A model generated the notes under the pieces. It had not been told where the DNA came from and did no database searches. It saw nothing but the letters and a program-made list of their open reading frames with translations. A stretch of 24,467 nucleotides of DNA from Sergeia podlipaevii. Its lineage: Eukaryota > Euglenozoa > Kinetoplastea > Trypanosomatida > Trypanosomatidae. A program made the translations under genes and the position numbers. Below are positions 19,101 through 24,467 of the stretch, one piece after another; the first letter of the stretch is position 1; each line of letters opens with the position of its first letter. The stretch lies in assembly GCA_030849805.1 (NCBI GenBank), contig JASANZ010001918.1:1-24467 (forward strand), written 5' to 3'.

Positions 19101-19779
19101 CAAAGACAGCATCCTCATGGACAGCATCACTGTCCTCGCCTATCACGGCGTCTTTCTCCTCCTCCTCCTCCGCTTTATGTGAAACAGGAGTCCCTAACGC
19201 AGGCACAGGGACAGCTGGAGGGGCAGGGATGCTAACAATAGAGGTGAGAATATCCATGGGAGCCTCCACTTGTTGGGTGTACCCTGGCAAGGACTTCCCA
19301 ATCCCCCACCGGAACGTGACCTTCAGTGGCGCATTAGCCTCCTCTTGGCCTTCGTTCGCTCCATTCTCGTGAGCAGGACGACGGGGCATCTTTGCGGTGA
19401 TGGTACACGGCGCACTGACGATGTCGCCGTTGCCCAGTTCTGCAGTCAGCACGTCGATTGCTGCAAAGGCATCCTGTGCAGCCATCGTTGGGGTATATGG
19501 GGCCTCCTCCTCCGCCTTCGCGGTGCTCTCGGTTGCAAAGGCAAGCTCGGTAGCACGAGCCAGATATCGGCAGTTTCCTCGCTCAAGCGTAACAGGTGCG
19601 GTCATAGGAATATCAAGATAGGTCCATTCACTGCCAGGACCTCCCAGTCGGGCTGCGACACGCTTCCCATGCGTATTTTCGCAGTTCTCCACAAGTACAG
19701 TGACATGGCAGCCGTAGCTGGTCTTGGAAACTGTGTCGCCGATGCCGGAGAGGCCAGAAAGAAACGAATCGTCGTCCAT
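10180..19779 (-). CDS. Giant kelch-repeat protein with tandem-repeat C-terminal tail
   Basis: A 3,199-aa intronless protein. The N-terminal 170 residues look folded. About 170-600 is acidic and low in complexity, with a seven-Gln run near residue 230. About 600-1740 mixes beta-rich segments with Ser/Thr/Ala-rich linkers. About 1750-2200 holds six kelch-like motifs with the hydrophobic-GG signature (LLVFGG near 1766, VYIYGG near 1856, VVVGG near 1951, MYVFGG near 2022, LLLAG near 2115, VLLVGG near 2186), probably one beta-propeller for protein binding. From about 2200 the chain is Ser/Pro-rich and disordered, apart from a short helix containing SRLYYQELATRRIHMEELE (near 2425). Two tandem arrays follow (about 2709-2826 and 2918-3001). 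No membrane segment or signal peptide is clear. The role is unknown; size and composition suggest a cytoskeletal or flagellar scaffold, which is inference. Start: ATG 19779 (MDDDSFLSG); the 11 codons upstream begin without an ATG. Confidence 0.93.
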   Translation of the reverse strand: MDDDSFLSGLSGIGDTVSKTSYGCHVTVLVENCENTHGKRVAARLGGPGSEWTYLDIPMTAPVTLERGNCRYLARATELAFATESTAKAEEEAPYTPTMAAQDAFAAIDVLTAELGNGDIVSAPCTITAKMPRRPAHENGANEGQEEANAPLKVTFRWGIGKSLPGYTQQVEAPMDILTSIVSIPAPPAVPVPALGTPVSHKAEEEEEKDAVIGEDSDAVHEDAVFGEQQQQQQQEARPEPDEETGGGADVDEKKVQDVAIDADKSVEHEHEQRLTPFLENVEVDEGAEEVEEERNDIASKSDSAEPYDTANAVEDDGTVQPPQQEEVQEVASNSLTASLDENELHSVDDDGAVESQEEHGVDAIEAATGSSVLSATPSHGEASAIADHAEGLTAHGDDTNVSVSPLTVALLAERDHHPVHTVPAEHGLAEVKEPSVVSPPVSHASSTSTRRRKPDNYRHNSRVQFETVPDIVPNSQSHHTRTASDGHDKDSREEDEFYPSNIVAYHHEGRQAEDINADHHDERFLLPPPATTTAAVATISKDRCETEKRDATISTGSIDTPNPAVTSTAAALGGARRTAPTSTTEIDHRSFVHPVAPTPTAANLFEGVPATTLVVYMEVVSLSSRPDADPNRVANASVNWRVHHTSGQSSITHDDAGMAASASLSSTSVASTAVATAEEETNYTFTTLPCTRGVACVVPQVSEPVLITRLCAKSDEGKENNRSVSEARQADMSFNITATCTLKELFQTQQGSSAVTTTTLWSATQTVHMSTATDDASTSVMMQFTGVEDTLEARWTCCTVGAFREAVLNLRSRVPQEGPVRLQVIVTPNDESSNYHSEAKKPSVMTAWLSQPFSSSTSSMLTTAMDVKRALRGGSACTGDAGGSTSAIQCQPIVVTFGVKEASGNSCVQPISFNVEQPYGVLTIAEGPSIEEPSETKLRLTASLPLWFSGMNTWVSVPNSPSCTLRYRFINDASDEWDVYSQQRSQPQQQNGRSSLCLYQLSLTITPLIVTQLAAAGSSNNIEEGTRYRIIITDVRTGRVLGTSHCMAASQLMTLAESSSSRSDAFLHVNQYLVLPRKYKPDSQTMHITLEKYPKTARSLGTSLIMTAATAKRERQQKQMGVTGPVASYVLSLNMAKLKSAADRDRSKTTVLDATALHTSYATPYISHRTQHDEVTCVRADYALERCRYDSNSTAALLLHSVRVLRSSTNSSTSAEAAAPVKARVWFRPSFSTPESIECAWNAALIQNPGLTREEWIFQEWSPSRDFTSSSALLTPGNASSPSEPVLLTTTSDRLCLCVALATPSSGTEDIFAELKSTLRSVRSRVVYEEKSSLLDKNKNKKKDMDVSGSFEGSSSDENGHAEEAGDDALSSEWARVARLCAERVCMTVDNYAEVDLTPSLAAASSCEAAAGARRHRPFHGAFAGSIRISTAYVLELKGIWLRAPRVVPTVPDTYCPSPRLWALRGTFVLRAPAEHDMQVGGMAVHSLPLDYADASVEQLHEVMPGINAEAVIAERANNTITGISGLTVNPFAERLFVADDAAVLAQMPQYLMDSATALQSFFAAADVAADGLGDEAAATAAAAAASHSRTGVAVVSTTAHKRTRVTFIFGDAYTTRTCASVLAYSQRVPPPSVIASNANSASMPWGFQTGALCVTIDTLDNPSPSHTFGEESLCFLAGISRRRYAPVLDCYHGDLAVSASTERERRAAGYAQWRTTFTEGELGAERRPCDVIVSAIVKQPSAGAPYVKLHSLTHCGAEGLLVFGGVDPSSGFPSSRAFFFWPEERVWSPFKFISSLDSYTPTSKQFKRKGEQGLDVNGINDSDMEVEHNTAGPTPRHGHSVVYRPSSGCVYIYGGIGPVDEESASCGVGAVPREWRKSPNHAGLGYLSDVWRVHLRDGEAVLLPRQAAGRSTSHSFNGSESPSMAVMSTPPARWAHSAVLYDDYMVVVGGKTAVPRDSQKKKRSSKVIERICDCALLCFLDLRTETWSVRGTFGGPASTPKPRYGHAAALHENSMYVFGGSGEDDATVRDKKENKLRKPRTEDCDDEDVVLGGASGDDSKTRIAILNDLYRLDLITRMWSPVETNGSLKPPPMMHPDMLCTDIAGCPCLLLAGAVPETDTLNIFLLSTATHFWRRVVTECGPIPPRIGLRLGALECASPHRRRHARRGLPKHAGDVVAQVLLVGGEEVPLASDADLIQAGSTATGYDGEVPGSVVTCGPTAEPCTVVFCTPGLPPQQPIESTKAPLQRAASSGVYTAGAAPRLRALGCSSTSGAPISRRIIAVPPPHPPRTSSAGAVQRSSQNRSRPATAGEPGTRAQSLMSSSRHGRYYSTIDSAFASKRNATSFTAPRPPASSSPAGFSSARRTTPALSAPRSAQPHSTAAAATTGTRRTRSHLHSRQPVISSFATLTPSQQNRLVSRLYYQELATRRIHMEELECRTYGSSSAARAPSPGAADAAASSPRTILDSSQMKSTSNARAASQSPSKQTSTQDHMERQRLSLETPLEDEYTPRTPHRQEESTNTAARHLYVNDKPAQQPEYSPQPRKPAIDYNRASRDAPAPPSSSPRSPLSSPPASSHHSASSHSNAHPRNHDSNMSTASSVQSAEQPSSPPQQRIHHVPSIEDSVQPYSNDDFESSTAASSPRKSSLSSDPSAKAVEPTSRNNSTLFHAAAATNSPILAQNITPLQPDIAQQKESGQLSYEIPSAMFERHSEYEMEKSASAPLEDDVHSEASERQSEYELEKSASAPLDNDVRSEASERHSEYDLEKSASAPFDNDVRSEASERQSEYELEKSASAPLDNDVRSEASERHSEYELEKSASAPLDPESTPVLLEHRPIKGDEQVCSDPLIVARLLVDRLNGSQSSVPRRERLRDGELSVGDEDSTMGKALVNTHWEQQLGAPDVKGLFDDGEPLSSRAHDEQRSFSDEDALPAPADGEQRSFSDEDALPAPADDEQRSVSDEDALPAPADDEQRSFSDEDALPAPADDEQRSVSDEDALAGPTNVSESADVRLADERMSADEVEQPRSQTEEVVAMPSEGLSSYSYTYADASLEASSGIHKQSMSAAEGAPRGVGEMYRQEAESEDEEHHPSEDVGLHEDTPGERDGEDDDKSYGSSHGHSSRRTNVAEGTTTTEAIDNIPDGSYSDFSPTRSTTLVAGHGNIVEAGEAIPYEAGNAPVQVPTPELPAQLQDSDFDF
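10777..11025 (-). repeat. 51-bp (17-aa) tandem repeat, five copies, in the kelch gene
   Basis: Five in-frame units start on the plus strand at 10777, 10828, 10879, 10930 and 10981. Each encodes a version of DDEQRSFSDEDALPAPA. The Phe position alternates with Val: in protein order F, F, V, F, V. The unit is acidic and Ser-rich, so it is probably disordered and a good phosphorylation target. The last unit diverges (DALAGPTN). Confidence 0.93.
11301..11653 (-). repeat. 75-bp (25-aa) tandem repeat, five copies, in the kelch gene
   Basis: Units start on the plus strand at 11301, 11376, 11451, 11526 and 11601, the last in protein order being partial. Each encodes a version of ERQSEYELEKSASAPLDND plus VRSEAS. 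The third residue alternates strictly His, Gln, His, Gln, His, which points to an older 50-aa (150-bp) double unit. Copies are nearly identical in DNA, indicating recent expansion or homogenisation. Confidence 0.94.
15022..15051. repeat. GCT triplet run coding for alanines in the kelch gene
   Basis: A GCT-type triplet run on the plus strand gives an Ala-rich stretch on the minus-strand reading (near residue 1580). A second triplet run (CTG, about 19076-19099) gives a seven-Gln tract near residue 230. Both are ordinary coding microsatellites. Confidence 0.8.
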
Positions 19780-20805
19780 TGTACTGAAGGACACACACAC
19801 ACACAAGTACACAGAAGAAAAAAGAAAGAGTGAAGAAAGGAAAAAAAAGGAAAACTAAAAAGAAAAATAAATTAATGAAAGTAGGACACACAACAGAAAA
19901 CTCTTAGTCAACAATATATAAACGATAAATCGCCCGGTTTTTATATATACAAACAAAAAGTGGCGTCAATCGCCTATGTATCACTCCCTTCACCGACTTT
20001 TTCACCTATATTATGTTTTTTGAATTCTCCTTCTCTGTCTCTCAGTCGTTCTCTTCAAACTGAGAGGCTGATGACTTTTGCAAGACAACAATGCCGAATG
20101 ACAAGACAAAGGAGCAAAAGAGAAAAAGAGCAACAACAATAAATAAAGAAATGTATAGAAGCAAATCAAACGACAGAAAAAAAAACTGTCAGCTATTGCT
20201 ATGGCGTGACTAAACTCACGATGAAGACCACCGATTGTCTTGTAACACAAACGTGGATTGCTATTTGATATGCCTTTTTCCCTTTCCGTCTACCTCCTCT
20301 CCACACACCTTTCTGTTTTTTCTGGCCTTCGCCAAATATCGTTTTATATCTCCCCCAAAAAAAAAGAAAAAAAAAAGAATTATGTTGGATGTCAACAAAA
20401 CGAAATGAATCAACGACAATGCCAATAATAACAATATTTTAAAAAAGTGTGGAAGTACTAACTATATATGCAAATATATATGCACGTTTACGATATTAAT
20501 GGTGAATAAAAGAAAAATGGAATGAAAAATAGACACAGAGATAAAATTGGTTTTCAGTATCACCCAAATACCAAAAAAAAAAGATATATATCAAGCAAAA
20601 CAAACGAGTATAATTTTCCATAATGTAAAGAAACAATATGCTAATTAGCCGGCAATCATCAATTTATTATGTATGGAATTTTGATTTTAAGTGAATAATA
20701 ATAATAGAGAAAATAAAAGTAATAAACAACAAAAAAATCACAGCTACCTGTGTGTGTGTATGTTCTCCTCGCTGTGGTTACTGCAGCCTTCACCCCTTAT
20801 TCGTC
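19780..20805. other. AT-rich intergenic region, kelch upstream
   Basis: The spacer is about 1 kb between two minus-strand genes. On the minus strand the part next to the kelch start is strongly pyrimidine-rich (about 19805-19865), the expected trans-splicing signal. The rest is A-rich on the plus strand with ATATAT and TAA runs (for example 20355-20380, 20455-20485, 20570-20592). I see no open frame with coding character and no RNA gene. Confidence 0.65.
19784..19865 (-). promoter_or_regulatory. Putative spliced-leader acceptor for the kelch gene
   Basis: Read on the minus strand, a long CT-rich tract and a GT run end in CCTTCAG, with the AG at 19785-19784. That leaves only 4 nt (TACA) before the ATG at 19779. 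Short 5' UTRs occur in trypanosomatids, but an upstream AG could be used instead. Either way the ATG at 19779 is favoured. Confidence 0.5.
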
Positions 20806-21282
20806 TTACGCAGCCGCATCACCCCGCGGCCGTGTTGTCGGAGGTTTAGAACCCACCACAAAGGACTCTGGGAGTAATACCGCGGCACCTGCACCACCTC
20901 CAGACCAACCCAGCATACCGGAGTCGCACACCATCCCACAGGAGGGGAACCCCTTCACATTGGTCTTCTTGACTTCCTCGCCCTGGATCGTGGCCCCAAC
21001 ACACGCGATGACCACATGAACGCCCTCCTTCACGTTACCGGCGGCAGTGACAACATCCACATGCGCACCAGCGCCAATGTCGACCTTGAGGCGCCTTAAC
21101 TTTGAGTTAGGGATATCCTCACAGGCAGTAATCTTGCCTACCTTGAAAAACCTATAATCGTCATCGTCGTCTGAGCCGGCAGTGACGGCGGCGCCGCCAG
21201 CGGGACGAGCCTCCTCGCACGCGGCGCACGTAGCGTCTGCTGCATCGTTCTCATACTCACACGACGGACAGACCCAAGACAT
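20806..21282 (-). CDS. RanBP2-type zinc finger plus EMAP-II-like tRNA-binding protein
   Basis: A 158-aa protein with two clear parts. Residues 3-22 are a textbook RanBP2 zinc finger: W3, C5, C8, N12, C19, C22 in the spacing W-x-C-x2-C-x3-N-x6-C-x2-C. Residues about 44-150 are an OB-fold tRNA-binding domain of the Arc1p/EMAP-II/Trbp111 type, recognisable by FFKVGKI, the strand LRRLKVDIG, and the end motif VKGFPSCGMVC followed by AAVLLPESF and VGSKPP. Such proteins bind tRNA, often as partners of aminoacyl-tRNA synthetases. Trypanosomatid multi-synthetase complexes include small factors with EMAP-II-like domains, and this may be one, but I cannot assign which. An acidic linker (DDDDD) joins the parts. 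The tail after about 145 is short and polar. The start is the ATG giving MSWVC at once. Confidence 0.88.
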   Translation of the reverse strand: MSWVCPSCEYENDAADATCAACEEARPAGGAAVTAGSDDDDDYRFFKVGKITACEDIPNSKLRRLKVDIGAGAHVDVVTAAGNVKEGVHVVIACVGATIQGEEVKKTNVKGFPSCGMVCDSGMLGWSGGGAGAAVLLPESFVVGSKPPTTRPRGDAAA

Positions 21283-21632
21283 TGCCTCAGCGCTTTCTCT
21301 TTTTTCTTTGTATTGAGAAATATATAGGTTTGTGTATATTGAATACTAATAAATTATTAAATTGAAGAGTATACATTGAAAAAAAAAAGTTCAAAAGAAA
21401 AAGCAATAAAGCAATTTTTTTAAAAATGTCCGACAAGTGAACGATACACTTCTTGCTTTCAGTTCGTCATATAGCCTCGCTGTAACTGTTTACATGCAAA
21501 GAGCGCTTTTTATTATTATTATTCCAAAGTTACTTTGTATATTTATATGTGTGAGAAACAAAGAGAAAGGAAAAAAAAAGACAATAGCAACAACCACGGT
21601 GACGACTTTAAAAAAAAAAATGGATTTTAGTG
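21283..21632. other. Intergenic region with minus-strand splicing signals
   Basis: AT-rich spacer between two minus-strand genes. Read on the minus strand, a T-rich tract (21403-21379) is followed by AG at 21346-21345, about 60 nt upstream of the zinc-finger gene's ATG. The DNA just upstream of that ATG is purine-rich on the minus strand, so the acceptor must be the more distant one. No other gene is seen. Confidence 0.55.
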
Positions 21633-22763
21633 CTACAAGTATCCTTCATTAAACCCAACTGACACCTCCTGCTTGCCAATCTCGCGGCGCTGGTATAAAC
21701 TTCGTAGCGCCGGATTCTCTCTCCTTTCCCGCCCCAGCGTCGTCAGGCGTCCATGTCCAGGCAGCAGCACGGTGTTATCCGGATAGTCCTCGAGTGACAG
21801 CAGACTCTCCGCAAGCCGCTCCCCAGTTGCCCATGGAAGATCTACACGACCAATCTTGTTGTAGTATAGCACATCTCCGGTGAAGAGCAGCTTCTCGCGC
21901 GGAAGGCTGAGCATCATGTGACCTGGAGAATGCCCTGGAGTAAAGACGTAGTTTAAAAGACTATGTGGCTCAAACTCAAAAAACGATGTGGCTCTGTTTG
22001 TGGCGCTAGACAGCAAAATGTCATTTTGACGAATCAACTGTGGCGGCAGCGGCTGCGACGGCGATGAGGATGATGACAAGCCTTCTACAGCCAAGGTCAA
22101 GTCTTCCTTGTGTTGCTGCTTTAGCCACTGCTCGCGTTTGTGCAACTGGTGCGCATAGGTGTGATACGTGTACTGGGAGTTTTGCAAGAGAGGGAGAGGC
22201 TGACGGAGCTCCTCCAGCCGCTTGTATCGTTCACAAGACCGCGGAAACGCATCCACCCAGACTTGCTCCGCGGGACACCACATGATGCCCAAGCGCAACC
22301 CTGCGTGTTTCTCAAAGATGGCAAGAAACGCGTTTAAGTTGATCACATTGTCAATATGACAGTGTGTCAAAAAAATATGAGTTGGTGTGAGGCCGGAGGA
22401 AGCCACAAACGCGGCCCAGTCATCCGGCCAGTCATCACACGCGTCTACAAAGATACACCGCTTATTCGACTTGTTAATAAGAAGAAACTGATTGTTAGAG
22501 AACCCACTACAGAAATTACGACCTGCTACGGTGATATGAGAAGTTTCATGCAAGATGGATATAGGGCGTGCTGCTGTGCGCGGGATGCGTGGCACCCCCA
22601 TGTTGCCTTCGCCACCACTACCAAATTTGGTAAGAAGCTCGTTGCGATTGCGCTGATTCGTCATTGAAGTAAGATTAGGTTGAAACGTGTCACGTGCCAC
22701 GCGCGTGGGGCGCAGCAATCCAAAGACGGCAAACATCCAGCAAGGGCGGCTAGTACTAAGCAT
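21633..22763 (-). CDS. Metallo-beta-lactamase-fold hydrolase, glyoxalase-II-like, with altered HxHxDH motif
   Basis: The 376-aa protein keeps most metal ligands of the glyoxalase-II/YcbL type: THCHIDN with His134, His136 and Asp138; TPGHSPGH with His278; LLFTGD with Asp297; and LLPGHG with His337. The final His of the usual THxHxDH is Asn139, so the second metal site lacks one ligand. The segment GDVLYYNKIGRVDLP and the PGHG ending match the YcbL-like group rather than sulfur dioxygenases. The N-terminal 35 residues are Arg-rich with almost no acidic residue, which suggests mitochondrial import. A Ser/Pro/Gln-rich insertion of about 60 residues (about 190-250) interrupts the core. Substrate unknown; thioester hydrolysis is plausible but the altered site may change activity. 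Start: the first ATG of the frame, directly after an A run. Confidence 0.87.
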   Translation of the reverse strand: MLSTSRPCWMFAVFGLLRPTRVARDTFQPNLTSMTNQRNRNELLTKFGSGGEGNMGVPRIPRTAARPISILHETSHITVAGRNFCSGFSNNQFLLINKSNKRCIFVDACDDWPDDWAAFVASSGLTPTHIFLTHCHIDNVINLNAFLAIFEKHAGLRLGIMWCPAEQVWVDAFPRSCERYKRLEELRQPLPLLQNSQYTYHTYAHQLHKREQWLKQQHKEDLTLAVEGLSSSSSPSQPLPPQLIRQNDILLSSATNRATSFFEFEPHSLLNYVFTPGHSPGHMMLSLPREKLLFTGDVLYYNKIGRVDLPWATGERLAESLLSLEDYPDNTVLLPGHGRLTTLGRERRENPALRSLYQRREIGKQEVSVGFNEGYL

Positions 22764-24467
22764 TTTTTTTTTAAAAAAGGATGATTAGTTCGTGCTATTA
22801 TCAGGCCAATAAACTACTATATTGGCAAATTCTAGTGTGCACTATCAAAAGCGTTTAAAAAATTCAAAACAAAGGAAAAAAGGGGAAACTTCAAAGAAAT
22901 ACAAAAAAAAAAACCGACAATCACAACAACAGAGAGAGTGGCTCAATTAGAAAAAAAAAAGAAATGAAAGAAAACGCCTACGATTATCAATATCACTATA
23001 TATCACATATAATCGCAGAAGCCCCGTACTATGTACGTTTTTTTTTCAAGTAATATCGCCACATAGATTGTATCAGCCCCCATAAAGAGCAACAAAAAGC
23101 ACTGAACAAATCAAATATACGTATGCATTAAAGCAGTGATCGAACAAAGGTTTTGCTAAAGCCTCCCATTTTCACTTCAACATATTTTTTATTATAGCTG
23201 TAGGAAAAAGAATAAAGGTTAGTAATGTTTCTTTTGTTTTCCGTTCTGTCCCTCTCCTCCTCCCCCTGCTCCTCACACAGACACACACACACACGAAAAA
23301 AAAAAGAAACATATCCACATATGTGAATTCGATCTCCTCTGTTTCCTAGAATTCCTAAAGTACAGATGGGAGAGGAGAAGAATAAGAGACAAGCCATATA
23401 TGCGACACGTAGAGGGAGGTAAGCAAGGCACTATATCCGCCTTTGTGTAACCAAGGCAGCCATCACCACAGCGGCATGATATTAGCTGCCACCACCGGGG
23501 GTGGAATAAAAAAGATGAAGTGGGATTTATTTTTTCGCATTTGTGGCACAAGAAGTCTGACACCATCACTTCTCCCTCATCTAGATTAGGGAATGAAGCT
23601 CAGGGAGTGAGGGGGTCATAGTGTCCGCATTTTGCTACTACTGTGTATCTACACAGATTTACATAGGAAGGAGAGCTAGCACATAGATGCCTCTCAGTTC
23701 CCTTTTCAAAAATGAGAAACGATAGTTGTTGTGGTGAGGCTGTAACACCACCCTTTTACAGTTAGGCCCAGTTAGCTAGATCTCTGGCGACCAAAAATCT
23801 GGGATGTAATTCTTTGCTGAGCTCAAAAAAAAAAAAAAAAGATAAATAAATTGTAAGGATATACCCGTTCCCCTGTCTTTATTTTTTCCACTTTGTAGAA
23901 CTAACTGACAATTAGCGACAGGAGAAGAAAAAAAGGAGCATTCATATTTGTAGATGCAAGTATATACAAATAGCGAACAGATACAACTTGCTATCGCCAA
24001 CACACACACAAAAAAAAGACACGATTCAGCCCCTTTATAAAATAAAAGTGGTTTGAGGATGTAAAACAACAACAGAAACAACAGCAAAGTCATACAACTT
24101 GTGTATATATATATTGAGAGAGGAGGATTGGGGGTTGAGGGGGGAGGAGCCTAGTGTACATTCACACGAGAAGAAAAAGAAAAAGAAAAAAAAGATATCT
24201 TTTCAGGAAAAAAAAAGGAGAGAAAATAGAATGAAAAAAAAAAAAGCAAGTGGCATATCACAAGCTCACACATTAATGCAATCTCTCCATCCCGAGGCAC
24301 CTTCCCGCAATTCCCCTTTGGTATTGCGTCAACGTGTTGATAACACAAAACTTATCCCCACTCAAAAAAGCAAAGCAAATGACAGCAACAAGGTCCCGTT
24401 TCTTATACAACTGTCTCCCAGACCCCCCCCCCCTTCATTTAAAACATAGAGAACTATATCTAACTAG
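22764..24467. other. Gene-free right flank
   Basis: No coding frame is convincing in this 1.7-kb stretch. Plus-strand A runs dominate (22908-22920, 23297-23306, 23825-23839, 24186-24243) and a C run lies at 24422-24432. Read on the minus strand, a T-rich tract (22912-22862) is followed by AG at 22843-22842, the likely acceptor for the hydrolase gene. About 23450-23790 is more complex and holds several inverted repeats, described under findings. The persistent A-richness of the plus strand suggests the minus-strand unit continues in from the right. Confidence 0.6.
22842..22912 (-). promoter_or_regulatory. Putative spliced-leader acceptor for the hydrolase gene
   Basis: On the minus strand a long T-rich tract is followed by the first AG at 22843-22842, about 80 nt upstream of the ATG at 22763. 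Layout-based inference only. Confidence 0.45.

Noticed and set aside
19780..19812. Eleven extra codons before the kelch gene
   Set aside because: The segment begins without an ATG, encodes the GT run and contains the likely acceptor AG.
23513..23560. Possible C/D snoRNA with AGATGAA and CTGA boxes
   Set aside because: Box C is imperfect and there is no terminal stem joining the two boxes.

Overview
The window comes from a nuclear chromosome of a trypanosomatid (kinetoplastid) protist. The evidence is large intronless genes in two long same-strand blocks, AT-rich intergenic DNA full of polypyrimidine tracts followed by AG (the layout of spliced-leader acceptor sites), and a compact tRNA/U3 snoRNA island where the two blocks converge. 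The genus cannot be fixed from the sequence.

Layout. Plus-strand block, left: a Gfo/Idh/MocA-family oxidoreductase (1124-2551), an unrecognised 310-aa protein (2920-3852), a probable TRAPPC13-like trafficking subunit (4291-5976) and a PARN-type poly(A)-specific ribonuclease (6257-8074). Middle, 8272-9561: eight tRNA genes (Thr, Arg, Leu, Gln, Val, Lys, Gly, Ile) in strict strand alternation, plus a U3 snoRNA gene (8972-9115, minus) that starts 97 bp upstream of tRNA-Lys in divergent orientation, the classic companion-tRNA arrangement of kinetoplastid Pol III small-RNA genes. Minus-strand block, right, in order of transcription: a metallo-beta-lactamase/glyoxalase-II-like hydrolase with an altered metal motif (22763-21633), a small RanBP2 zinc finger plus EMAP-II-like tRNA-binding protein (21282-20806) and a 3,199-aa kelch protein (19779-10180) with two tandem-repeat arrays in its tail.

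How it works together. The two Pol II polycistronic units run toward each other, and the Pol III island sits at the convergence, where termination is expected. T-rich plus-strand intergenic DNA on the left and A-rich plus-strand intergenic DNA on the right agree with this. The protein genes are functionally unrelated, as is normal in trypanosomatid polycistrons.

Cautions. Three starts in simple open-frame calls are GTG or sit upstream of the first ATG; I moved them to ATG (4291, 6257, 19779). One N at 499 lies between two near-identical 56-bp copies and is probably an assembly join. I see no mobile element, CRISPR array, virus or toxin gene.
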